From: Zygaena filipendulae
Lineage: Eukaryota; Arthropoda; Insecta; Lepidoptera; Zygaenidae
Reading direction: 5' to 3'
DNA length: 64,000 bases
Assembly (NCBI GenBank): GCA_907165275.2
Contig: OU015650.1
Span: forward strand, 4,742,001 to 4,806,000
A program made the position numbers and the translations under genes. Shown piece by piece: positions 50,903 through 61,138 of the stretch (position 1 is the first letter of the stretch; every line of letters begins with the position of its first letter). The notes under the pieces are model-generated. The model saw only the letters and a program-made list of their open reading frames with translations, did no database searches and was not told where the DNA came from.

Positions 50903-51256
50903 GGTGGTCAATTCACTGAATTACCTACACACAATCGCAAATTTTAAAATTCACATTTGCAACAATTTAGTGCGACACTGTTTTTAAGGTACCTACTGAA
51001 ATTTGAAACAAATAAACCACTGCAACTTCTACGGATACCGTCACAAGATAGGTACTGCACAAAAAAGATAAAATTTAAAACAATATCGCATCTGGTTACA
51101 TTATTTTTACCAATTGGATACAACCCTCCTACACGGAATCAAACCACTAACTGATTGATTACCACAGAACACACATGAACTGAAGTGTTTGGAGTCTTTA
51201 AAAATTAAAAGTACTCTGTGCTGAACCACAGACGAACACACAAGCCACAACTCATG

Positions 51257-51476
51257 GCGCATTTACACAAGTCGCGAGACGAGGTACATGGCGAGAGTGT
51301 GAAGAGACGCTCGTGGCTCACTCTCATAGGGGATTTACCTCGCCTCGTGCTTCGTCTTTTGACCAGGTACGAGGCGCGCGTGTAAAAGCTGTTTATCGGC
51401 GTTTACACTCGCGCCTCGTTCCTCGTCTTGTGCTTCGTTTCGTGGTGAGGTACGAGGTGCGAGTGTAAACGCTGCC
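51257..51476. repeat. GC-rich palindromic repeat upstream of ASAP
   Basis: Outer words GCGCATTTACAC and GTGTAAACGC are inverted, and the interior has many CGAGGC/GCCTCG words. The right part (51399-51473) is itself a hairpin, GCGTTTACACTCGCGCCTCG and its complement. It lies 355 bp upstream of the ASAP ATG and is much richer in CpG than its surroundings. Confidence 0.6.
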
Positions 51477-51684
51477 TCGTCCCATGGCTCGTGCGACTAG
51501 ACATATGTCTCTTAATTTGTGCGTGCGACCACGCGATCGATGGAAAAGAGCTGCGATGTGGCCTGCATTCAGTTGCCGTTGAGCTAGCAACAAGGGAGGA
51601 CGTCGAAGTGTTAGCGGCAACAAGACGTCTTTGCTTACTGAGCTTTTACTACTACTCGATTAATTTTAATAAAAGAAATCCTTA

Positions 51685-52225
51685 CTAATAATTCTAAAAA
51701 TCTTTATATTATAAAGTTTGTATGTATGGATTGTATGGATGTTTGTTACGCTTTCACGCAAAAACTACTGAATGGATTTTAATGAAACTTTACAATAATA
51801 CAGCTATAAAAATATCCAATAAAAACTAATAGCTATAGATGCCTTTTATCATATTATATCTACTGCCGCTATCTGCTCTATAGGATTTTTTACCAATCTT
51901 GGCTAATAATTATTGTATAAATATTGCGCCATCTATGTATTGCTAACAAAAGTTTTATTTTAAATTTGAACTGTCCTGTGCCTGTATGTGCGTGATACAG
52001 GTTCTCGACGGTTAAAATTTCATTTATTCCTGAAATAATCAAGAGATGTCGTTAACCATTATTTTGTAAACGTCGAAAATTAAATGCATGTATTTAAGGC
52101 TAATATTTTGATCTTGCTTCAAGTAGAAGCAATTCAGAATAACACATACTTAGGGTACTTTTTATCCTGGAATTCCCGCAGGATCTTTGAAATTAACGCG
52201 GATGACATGGCGGGGAAACGCTAGA
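51685..52225 (-). repeat. Split CCCGCGG-type repeat
   Basis: A 5' part at 51690-51800 (TTTGTTACGCTTTCACGC) and a 3' part at 52145-52225 (GGGTACTTTTTATCCTGGAA) are separated by about 350 bp of unrelated AT-rich sequence. Confidence 0.5.
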
Positions 52226-52382
52226 ATATAATAGCTTGTAAAATAAATAAATTAAATAAATAATTTAAATTTAATTAAATAATAAAAAAATAAAATAAAT
52301 ATTTTTTTTTTGCACAGGAGATGCTGTCGAAAGGTTTATTGTTTAGTGCGGTTGGAGATCTACATATTATCTACCAATCTAT

Positions 52383-52905
52383 CTATACTATAATAAAAGA
52401 GTAAAATCCGCGATTCTGTACATTGAATATTTTTAACAAAAACTGACAGGGGACGATAAATGAAGCACCAAATTTAACAAATTTAACCAAGCACAAAAAA
52501 GGGTTTTTAAAAACCCTTTCTGTCTGTCTGTCTGTCTGTTAGCGATAATCTCCGAATTACTGAACGGATTGTCATGCGGTTTTCACAGGTAGATTAAGCT
52601 TAACCTGGAGCTACATATAGGCTTTGTTTCATTGAAATCGGATGTCGGGAAAAAAGTTGTTGTATAAAAACCGACGAAGAGTAACCATAAAAAAAGGGTT
52701 TTAAAAAATATTTTCTGTCTGTCTGTCTGTCTGTTCGCGATAATCTCTGAATCTACTGAACGGATTGTCATGCGGTTTTCACAGGTAAAATAAGTTTAGC
52801 CTGGATCTACATATAGGCTTTGTTTCATTCAAATCGGATGTCAGGAAAAAAAAGTTGTTACATAAAAACTTTTCACGCTGGTGAGACCGCGGGGCACAGC
52901 TAGTT
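52383..52905 (-). repeat. Tandemly duplicated TCTGTCTG-type repeat
   Basis: Two units, each with a TCTG run (52519 and 52713), GCGATAATCTC, TGTCATGCGGTTTTCACAGG and TACATATAGGCTTTGTTTCA, sharing one CCCGCGG-type end. Confidence 0.7.
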
Positions 52906-53109
52906 TCTTAATAAAATGTAGTTCATATAACGTTTACTTTTCGGTTATTTTTGTGGAATCTATGTTTGGGATCCTAAATTAGCGTTTTCTTTGAAAATAA
53001 TTCTAGAAACCAAACCAAACCTTTCTTGTTGCAAGTTGCAACCAATCCATTTATGCAGTTTAAAAGCACACAACCATCGCGGCCCAAAGTTGAAACCCGA
53101 ATGAAGCGA

Positions 53110-53475
53110 GAACGCGAGTGTAAAACCACGCTCGCGTTTGACGTGAGGTCCTTTGACTCGTGACCAAAAAACCGCTCCGGACACAAACGGTGCGAGTGAC
53201 GAGACGAGGCACGCGGCGAACCCCAAGCGTCTGTTCACACTCGTGCTTCGTCCCTCGCCCCGCGCCTCTTGCGCCTTTTTCGTCAGACGCGAGGTCGTTT
53301 GACTCGGGACAAAAAAGCCGCTCCGGGGGACGCGAGCGGTACCAACAACGAGGCGAGCCACGCGGTGAGCCCCGAGCGACTGTTTACATACATTCGCACC
53401 ATCTAAGTAGTTTGTGATTCGCACTTCGTCGCTCGCCACGCGCCTCGCCTCGTCACTTGTACGCGAGTGTAAATC
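53110..53475. repeat. GC-rich tandem repeat upstream of BLOC1S5
   Basis: Shares GCGAGTGTAAA and CGAGGC words with 51257-51476. Two units with a period of 146 bp repeat TTGACTCG..AAAAA.CCGCTCCGG (53153 and 53299). It ends about 145 bp before the BLOC1S5 ATG. Long frames across it are a composition effect. Confidence 0.6.
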
Positions 53476-53617
53476 CCGTATTATAAGTTACTCTATGCTG
53501 GACACCGCACACTCCGCAGTCTGCACCAAACTCTACTTGTCTAGCGTGGACGGGTGCTAGAATTTGTGGTGCTACGGTGCTAGCCATAGATAATACAATA
53601 TATACGGGGTTCTAGCG

Positions 53618-56600
53618 ATGACGGAGCTGTCACGAGGTTGGTACAAAAAATAATTTATTTTTTCTATCAAGAATAGATCAATAAGAAATAATTTTCTTTT
53701 TTAAAGCTAGTATCATGTAAATTTTATTCATTTCAACTAATTATGTGAGTGAAGAATTGTTTTTTTTTGCTTAAAACCTAGGTATTTCCTAGTTCAATAA
53801 AGTTGACCATTCGCCAAAGGGAGTTTGTTTCTATTTATTCAACGCGTTTTACCTTTCGCATGCCTGCGCTTTATTTTATTTTTGAGCTTCTCATAATCCT
53901 TAAAAGAGTTTTGTATAAAATCATACAATTTGATTGAGTTAATGAAACTCAAAAAGTTGCATAGACCAGATTGGAGACGAAATTTTAGTGTCGTAATTTT
54001 TTTATTTGAACTCCTAAAGCTTTATTTTTAATATACGATTTCATAGATAACTAATTGAAATCTTTATTTTTTAGATTAAAACGAAAATTTTCTTTACAGA
54101 AATTGGTGAAGTTTGGTCCCGATTACTGGATCATCGTCCCTTTTTAAATGGAGAGATAAAATTTATGTTAAAAGAGTTTGAGGTACCCATTTATTATCTT
54201 CTTTATGTAAATATATTTAAAACAACAGGACCCTCACTAACTAAACACAAAATCTCGAAAACTACCTACCCTATCTATGAAGCTGAAAGGCAGACAGTTT
54301 ACAGGTAGGATTTCCAATTTAATCAAGACTGGTGAAACCACATAGAACAGCTAGTTTATATATGTATAATTTGATAATTTACTTACCAAGTCAGCTTGGT
54401 AAAGATATCAGCTCAAACAAATATGGTAAATTTATGTTGCTAATGTAAAAACAATTTTTAACACCTAAAATCCCATTAGCGAAGATTTATATTTATGATA
54501 CCTGTATTATTGCAATTTTGCATTAGAATGCAATTAAAAGAAGTTTTACCGTTAAAAGTAATTGTCCGTCTGAATTTGTTAGTATTTTTAGGGTTTACAA
54601 AGGGACCCTATTACTAAGACCACTGTCCATCCGTCCGTCCGTCTGTATGTCTCTCACCAGGCTGTATCTCATGGACCGTGATAAACAGTTGAAATTTTTA
54701 CAGATGATAGTCGCGTTTGAGGCATAGCCAACCATCATTGGAATGCCTGCTGCATGGAAACTATGAGCTCATGGAGTCCCATATGTGATGTCTCTTTAGG
54801 CGTCTTTTGTCCAGTGGTCTAGTCAGGGCTTGCGCAAGTCGATTTTCGTGAGTGTTTATCCTCTGTAGGTTTTTGTCAAGCTGCTTATTTCCTCTTTCAC
54901 AGTAGGAACCTTCAGGTAATGGTGTATATCCTCCATTCTAGTGAACCAAGGAGCATTTACTATGTCTTTCAGTACACAATTTTGGAATCGTTGCAGTATT
55001 TCCGTGTTGGAGGTTTTGGCTGTTCCCCATAACTGAATTCCATAGGTCCAGATCGGCTTTAGAATGGCTTTATAAATTAGTAGTTTGTTGTTGACTGATA
55101 GGTTGGACTTCCTGCCCAGAAGCCACTCCAACGATTTATATCTGTACCACAGTTCTTCTCGCTTTTTTTGGATGTGCATTTTCCAGGTTTGTCTCTGGTC
55201 TAAATAGAAACCAAGATATTTAACTACTTTGTTATGTGGCAGTATTTCTCCACCTAATGCTACAGCAGAACAGTCTTCCCTTCTCAGTGTGAAGGTTATG
55301 TGGTTAGATTTACTTGCACTAGCCTTAATTCGCCAATTATTCATCCAAGTGTGTATTTTATTTAAGTGTGCCTGTAATGTCTTTGATGCCACAATTGGAT
55401 CCTCATCTGATGTTAGTACAGCAGTGTCATCTGCGAAAGTGGCTGTCATAACGTTATCCGTTTCTGGGACATCAGATGTGTACAGTAGATACAGCGATGG
55501 CCCTAATACTGAGCCCTGCGGGACGCCTGCCTTTACCTCGTAGAAGTTGGAAATAGAGTCGTTAATTTTTACATAGACTAGATTGACACTTTAACAACAA
55601 ATACTAAAAACAAAATGAAATATTTAAGGGGGCTCCCATACAACAATTGTGATTTTCGTTCGTTCGTTTTTATCGATAATGGTACAGAACCCTTCCTGCG
55701 CGAGTCTGACTCTCACTTGGCTGGTTATTTTTTTATTTTTACTTAAACATACCAACCTTGTACCTGTACACTTTATTATGAAAGCCAGCTTGATAAAGTT
55801 TAGTAGTTCTGGTATCATATGTGCAACTGACTGACTCAATTTTTATGGCATTCAAAGGAAAAACGTGGTGACAGAGAAGTAGAAAACCTGTTTGCTATTT
55901 TGGAAAAATTAACAGATATAAAAGATAGCCAAGCAGAAAAAATTATTAAAAGTGGCGACAAAGCCCTTCCCATTCTAAGTGAAAAACTTGCTCAAGCTCT
56001 AAAGTTGTATGAAGAAGTTGAAAACAATTATATTGAAGTGCAAAAGGTATACTATATTGAGTAATTATATATAGGTACATAGTACATACATATAAATATA
56101 TTGTGCACAAAAATCATTGTATTATAATTTTATTTACAATAGTACATCGAGGGACTAAATAAGTCTTTCTCCCGAGGATAACACTGTGCTTTTCATTACG
56201 AATGCAAGGAAAGTCAAAATAAAAATAGGAATTAGCTAAAGAAAAAATGAGTGAATTTTATTTTAATTAATACCTACTTAAACGTTATTTCAATTTTACA
56301 CCGCGCTGGCTGTATAGAAAGTTGAAACATGGTTCAATAGAAATGTGAAAATAGACCTAGTTTTTTTTTTTAAATTTGACAGTTGTCAGTTGAAAGCGAT
56401 TCTCCCTAGGGCTGAAAAGGGTTACTTTCAACCCGCTTCTCAGGCAACTTCAGACCTACTTTCCGAGTATGAGTAATGAAAAATAATTTTAATTTCAGAT
56501 AAATAATCACAAAATTATTGAAAATCATCATAAGAGGCAGACAGAATGGACACAATTTATTGATGACATGAACTTTAAATGTCAAAGGATTGATAACGCA

Positions 56601-56672
56601 TTTGAAGAAAAAGAGGAAGAACTAAGAGATTTGTATACTGACCTTAAACATAAACTTAGCATAGCAAAGTAA
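53618..56672 (+). CDS. BLOC1S5: BLOC-1 subunit 5 (Muted homologue)
   Basis: A subunit of BLOC-1, the complex that sorts cargo from endosomes to lysosome-related organelles such as pigment granules (family knowledge). Four exons: 53618-53636, 54100-54182, 55858-56046 and 56499-56672, giving 154 aa. Exon 2 carries the signature EVWSRLLDHRPFLNGEIKFM, very close to the EIHSRLLDHRP region of vertebrate Muted. Exon 3 opens EKRGDREVENL as in the family, then a long charged helix. Exon 4 is helical and contains HKRQTEWTQFI. The protein is predicted all-helical coiled coil and is a little shorter than the 187-aa human one. Exon 1 is tiny (MTELSR) and rests on a weak GTTGGT donor. It is the only choice that keeps the frame, since the nearby GTACAA donor would create a stop. 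Intron 2 holds an antisense LINE fragment. The stop is 15 nt before the next gene. Confidence 0.9.
54584..55735 (+). repeat. Older interspersed repeat split by the LINE
   Basis: The left piece (54584-54707) starts TTTTTAGGGTTTACAAAGGG and contains a CCGTCCGTCCGTCTG run and CAGGCTGTATCTCATGGACC. The right piece (55592-55735) contains AAGGGGGCTCCCATACAAC and CCTTCCTGCGCGAGTCTGAC. From memory these are the two ends of a common lepidopteran element, normally contiguous, so the LINE landed inside it. Confidence 0.6.
54708..55591 (-). mobile_element. Jockey-like LINE fragment, reverse transcriptase C-terminal half
   Basis: On the minus strand, 55585-54856 translates to KAGVPQGSVLGPSLYLLY, then ATFADDTAVL (the catalytic F/YADD box at 55426-55437), then KYLGFYLDQRQTWKMHI, SVNNKLLIYKAILKPIWTYG and IQLWGTA, ending at a stop at 54856. 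This is the order of palm and thumb motifs in jockey-clade reverse transcriptases. The N-terminal half and endonuclease are missing. It lies antisense in BLOC1S5 intron 2 and interrupts another repeat (54584-54707 and 55592-55735). Confidence 0.85.
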
Positions 56673-56687
56673 ATTAACAAACAAATA

Positions 56688-57703
56688 ATGGACCTTAAGA
56701 TGTCATTAGTTGATACTAACATTCGTATTTATCCATCCAAAACTATGTTAACTTTTCTGGAATCTTTACCCATAGAAATCAATAAACCAATAAATATTTC
56801 TAAAGTTATACAAAAAGATCATTCTCAACATGAAGATATTGAAAATAATGACGATTTAGAAACGGGTGAGCTATTAACTAACAAAGATTTGGATATGTTA
56901 ATTAAAGTTAAAAAAGCTTTGCAAGAAAAAGGTGAACTTAATACAAATTCCGAAGAAAATGAAAAAATTATTGATGATATACAAGAAAATGAATCTATAA
57001 AACCAAAACAACATGTACCTGTAAGAAACAATGAAGAGCCATACCTGGTTACCTCAGACATTGATTGGCTATATTCCTTTCTACAAAAAAAGAGAAATTG
57101 TGGTGATAAAAAAGTACCATATCTGCATGAACTTATGCAAGGAACACAAATTGAAATGCCTGAGAATAAAGTTATCAAAAGAAATCCAGTTTTAGAAGCA
57201 AGATGTGTAAAACTAAGGGCTCAACAAGAAGCAAGGGAGTATAGAAAAATGACTAAAGGAGTTGACAATGTCAGAATGAGATTCCCTGAAGACAGCATTT
57301 CTTATCAATGTAAGTTCAGAGTTTAATAAGTTTGTAGTTTATTTTTGTTAGCATATTATGATAAATACTTAATACTTGTCTTTTATTTTTAGTAAAACAA
57401 ATTAATCGACAACTAATTGCTATTGGCCAATTTATTATTTCGATCTTTGCTGGATTCCTGTTTGGGTTTAGAGGTGTTGAATGGATGGTTGGAAATCTAG
57501 ACTTTGGATTTAGACTACTACTTGGAGTGATGTGTGCATTGGTGATTGCTCTTGCTGAAATTTACTTTTTGGCTAAAAAGCTGAATGAAGAATTGAATAT
57601 ACCAGAAACTGTTCAGTTGGGAGGTCCACCAAAATTCGTTGATGAGAAAACTTATATCCAAAAACCTGTATGTGCCGAAGTTGATAAACCACATCAAGAT
57701 TAA
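56688..57703 (+). CDS. TMEM199: TMEM199/Vma12-like V-ATPase assembly factor
   Basis: Vma12/TMEM199 proteins reside in the ER membrane and assist assembly of the V-ATPase Vo sector (family knowledge). Two exons, 56688-57309 and 57393-57703, phase 1 junction, 310 aa. The conserved part runs from VPYLHELMQGTQIEMPE through RNPVLEARCVKLRAQQEARE to two transmembrane segments at about 215-233 and 249-268; the second contains the family-like LAEIYFLAKK. Residues about 45-115 are Glu/Asp/Lys/Asn-rich and look disordered, which makes the protein about 100 residues longer than human TMEM199 (208 aa). The ATG has a strong context (A at -3, G at +4). It lies in the same exon as the end of BLOC1S5, 15 nt after that stop, so it appears to be the second cistron of a shared mRNA. 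Confidence 0.9.
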
Positions 57704-57761
57704 AATCAGATTGATTAGATTAATTAATGGAACTTTAGTATAAAATTTTATTTACTCACAA

Positions 57762-57767
57762 AATAAA
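57762..57767 (+). terminator. Candidate polyA signal after TMEM199
   Basis: AATAAA 59 nt past the TMEM199 stop. No AATAAA lies in the 15 nt between BLOC1S5 and TMEM199, consistent with one 3' end for both. Confidence 0.5.
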
Positions 57768-57844
57768 AATAATTGAATTGTCCTACACTTTAGCAAAATC
57801 ATTGTAGTTGCCTACCCATTCTGAGCAAGTGTATCCATAATAAT

Positions 57845-57950
57845 ATTATAATAGTAAGGATTTTAAAAATGCATAATATGAGTTTATTTTGTTTGTTTGT
57901 TTGTTACGCTTACACGCTTTAACTACTCAACCGAAAATCATATGTTGTAG
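57845..57950 (-). repeat. CCCGCGG-type repeat fragment
   Basis: Reverse 5' fragment with TTTGTTTGTTTGTTACGCTT just after the TMEM199 3' end. Confidence 0.5.
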
Positions 57951-58002
57951 GCAATAATAATATTAAAAGTATTTAAGGCAGGGGTACAGTGAAGCCCCCC
58001 GG

Positions 58003-58375
58003 GTTAGGTTCCCGGCTTCACCGTGGCCTTGTCACCCACGGTGAAGCCAAGAGGAAACCAGAGTGGGCCGGAATATTGGGCACGCGGCGCTGTCCTAAAT
58101 CGGCGCAACGCCCGGTATGAAGCACAGGGCCGTTTCCCTGGCTCGAGGGAGACAAACTCGGGTAGAGGCGGCCCATGTAGGTCACGTCGTCGTTCCTCGG
58201 GGCGGCGGCGCGACTGAGGCGGGCTGCGGTGCTTGCACCACGGCTGAGGATTGGAGGCCGTGGAGATAGTTTTCCTGTGGCCTCGATGGGGCCGCCCCGG
58301 TGAGTGGCGGCGAGGTGGGCGTCCACTCACGTAAGTCCGCGAGGAGAGGATGGCGGTGCGTCAAAAAAGAAGAAA
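58003..58375. repeat. GC-rich repeat fragment of unknown class
   Basis: A sharp GC-rich island (CCCCCCGGGTTAGGTTCCCG) in AT-rich DNA. Open frames exist on both strands but none shows a domain I recognise. Its abrupt edges suggest a transposon end or retrotransposon fragment. Confidence 0.4.
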
Positions 58376-58972
58376 TGAATAATATGTAAGGGTGGTGTAG
58401 TACAAATAAAATTAAAGTATATCAGTAATCAATATATTCATAATTATAACAATAGTAGTTAGTTCTTGATATAAAACGATGCACACTATTTAAAAACTGT
58501 AAAAAGCTGATGCCGTTTTAGCTCCGTATGAATCGTTTAGAATGGAATGGATACCACAAATTAACTAGACTTATGTCTATGGATACGGCTTTCGAATAAG
58601 CTTTTACTGGCAACATTTTACACTATAAACTCGAAGTCTAGTTCGATTTGTGTTGAGAATAGGAGATACGAAGAAACAGGTTCGAGTATCGAGATTTTGT
58701 GGTCGACATAGGGATCGAACAGCAAACTCTAGTTCGAGATATTTTCGAAGGAGGCGAGAATTGGGTCCCTGATGTCTAAAAAATACGTGTTCAGAAACTT
58801 TGTGTTATAAATTTTGTATTGACTTTGGTGAAGGTGTGTGTTATAAATATAAGTTATAAAGGGTTTAGACTATCCAATAAAGATAAATCTAAATATTTAA
58901 TTAATGTTAATGTTTTTTTATTAATTAGATAGACACTAAAAAATAGTTATTTGGGGTGAATCATGACATGAC

Positions 58973-59016
58973 AGCCCTCTCTTTGTCCCTATTCATATAG
59001 GGACAAAGAGAGGGCT
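58973..59016. repeat. Perfect 20-bp hairpin
   Basis: AGCCCTCTCTTTGTCCCTAT, four bases TCAT, then the exact complement. Probably the core of a palindromic MITE. Its stem is too short for a pre-miRNA. Confidence 0.7.
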
Positions 59017-60515
59017 AAAAGGGACATGAATGAGTTGAATAGAAACGACTTAAGTATGAATAGGTATTGATTTTTTAGGGTTGTCACTATTTAGTTGTTA
59101 AAATATTTATTGTCTTCGTCTACCTACCAACTATTTTACTAGTATGGCTATTATAGGTACGTCTTGCGTTCACTTAAAAACCTTGACACAAAAAAGTTAT
59201 GATTTTATGGTTTAAAAACCAAATTTCATATTTTTAATAGGTATTATAATAATAGAAAGTGTCAGCCCTAATTTTCCCCAATAACCCCTGAACTCATCCC
59301 TATTAACCTCGATTTGTGGGTAAATGGGGATTGCATTTATTTTACCTGTTTTTGATTAAATCTAAATGTAATTTAGTTAATTTAACATTTCATAATAAAT
59401 AAACAGCCAATACTCAAACATTTATATTCCTAAAAAGTAATAAATCAATTTAAAACTATCTGAAAATTCTCAATGAAGTTAAATTCTATCCCTATTCACC
59501 CCATTTTACGGTATTCAAATTCCAATATCCATGTGCCATGGAAGCCAGTCCTTCTGCCGGTATTGCCATTATGCATGATGAAAAGCATCCAAGTGTGCGT
59601 TCCGTGGGTTTGGGCGCAGTTGTTCGGTTAAAATTTCACTCGTTTGAGTTGCAACCAAGCCACAGAATGATCGAGTTGTTTTTATAACCTCAAAATACTT
59701 GAAATTTCAGGCGCCATTTGTTTTCTCTCAACTCACATTGCGAATAAGACTGTTTTACATCCAATTATAAACTTTTTGTGACTACGACACCTCCCCTTTG
59801 TTCGTAAGAACTCCGATTGATTTATTTTTCGACGAATCCGGTTTTTGGCGCCAACTTTGACACTTAATAATCAATACATAGCTGTCAGAGTGAAAATTAA
59901 CCTGCTTCGGACGTGAAGTCTTCGTTATTTCAGTCACTTTTCAGCATCTGTTTTAACTTGGGGAACAATCTAACATTATCATTGGCGTTTCGCCATAATT
60001 GAAGAAGTAGATGAAGAAATTTTTATTGCTAAGAAACGTTGTCATTGGCAAATTATAATTATAGACGTCATTATTAAAAAAGAAGAATAAGACGAAAGGG
60101 TGAAACTACGCCGTCACAGCTGTCAGAGTATAATTTCACCAAGCCACAGAACGGGTACAGAGACTCCGCTTTCTCGTAATGAAACAGCAGACTCTTGCGT
60201 CAAGACTGCAATAAAGAAAGGCTTTTCTAAATATGATCGCATCTACGCCCACGACCTGTGTACGCTAGCCCCCTTGGAACTTCTACGAGAGTGGAACAAG
60301 GACTGGCTCTTATACAGGTCGATGGCAAAGCACTATGGAAGTATACAGCCCGTGATTCCCAACAACCCATGGTTCTTTAAATTCCGGTCTAATGTAAATT
60401 GAAAACACATTTTAGTTGACACCAAATCTATAATGAAATGACAGAGAACAGAAAAGAACTATATCATTTTTCAAACATTAAGGAGGTTGACTACATAGCA
60501 TTCCTCCCCATCTAC

Positions 60516-61045
60516 CTAAGACAACTCTTCGATAAGACGACGAGGTGGTCTGATTGTCCTCGTGCTTCTGCGTAAAATATGTGGTAGATTTTGTTCAGGT
60601 GTAGGTAGTGGATTTTGTTCAGAGCATACCATCGTGGGAGTATGAAAAGGTGTGCTCCGTGTGTCATTTTCTTCCACTTCTTCGCTCATGCGCGGCCTTA
60701 TATGGTCGGCGTGTCTTCGTTTCACTACACCCTCCGGTGTTTTGATCTCATACGAGTATTTGTTTGTTCTTCTCTCTATTGTTGCCGGTTTCCATGTAGA
60801 TTCTTCTTTTGTCTTCACGTAAACGGGGTTATTATTCATGTGCTTGTGTACCGGTTGATTATCGATTAAAATATTCGCCTTCACTTGTTTGTGGTGCAGT
60901 GTTTTTCGGGTATTAGGGCGCGCATTGTCTAATATACAATTAAGTTGTCTGCCAAACATCATAAACGCTGGGGATTTCGATGTAGTATTGTGTGGGGTGT
61001 TCCGGTACGTGAATAGGAAATCTTGAAGTTCTTCAGTTATGTAAT
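60516..61045 (-). pseudogene. Gypsy-type integrase C-terminal fragment
   Basis: This stretch translates to the end of a retroviral-type integrase: EELQDFLFTYRNTPH, then SPAFMMFGRQLN, a basic region with WKPATIERRTNKYSYEIKTP (GPY/F-like module) and an end at RRLIEELS before a stop. The catalytic core Asp and Glu residues are missing. The reading frame continues upstream out of phase with the gag-like start, marking the deletion junction near 61040. Confidence 0.82.
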
Positions 61046-61138
61046 TGCTTGTGTTGTTAAGGCTTGCAACAATTCTGTTAATTGTTGTTGAGACTGTTGT
61101 TGAAATCTCATAAATTCGATAAACTGTTTTGAGTCCAT
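61039..61138 (-). pseudogene. Gag-like N-terminal stub of the LTR element
   Basis: The first ATG after the leader gives MDSKQFIEFMRFQQQSQQQL and stops after 33 codons. Gln-rich starts of this kind are seen in gypsy-type Gag proteins. The short frame ends at the deletion junction with the integrase fragment. Function is not expected. Confidence 0.55.

Larger units (their letters stand above)
50903..53617. promoter_or_regulatory. Divergent interval between ASAP and BLOC1S5
   Basis: ASAP is transcribed leftward and BLOC1S5 rightward from this 2.7-kb interval. The GC-rich repeats at 51257-51476 and 53110-53475 sit near the two starts, with CCCGCGG-type repeats between. Core promoter elements are not identifiable by eye. 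Confidence 0.45.
57770..60099. other. Intergenic repeat-rich interval between TMEM199 and the LINE
   Basis: Contains the fragment at 57845-57950, the GC-rich island, the hairpin at 58973 and a stretch near 59540-59590 reading CHGSQSFCRYCHYA before a stop, which may be a decayed zinc-knuckle from a retroelement. No intact gene. Confidence 0.45.

Noticed and set aside
52960..53439. 159-codon open frame on the minus strand
   Set aside because: It runs through the GC-rich tandem repeat upstream of BLOC1S5, shows no domain, and the repeat unit explains the absence of stops.
58004..58364. Open frames on both strands
   Set aside because: Composition effect of a GC-rich repeat fragment; no domain seen.
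58973..59016. Hairpin as a microRNA precursor or terminator
   Set aside because: A 20-bp stem with a 4-nt loop is too short for Drosha/Dicer processing, and the genome is eukaryotic, so a rho-independent terminator is not expected.
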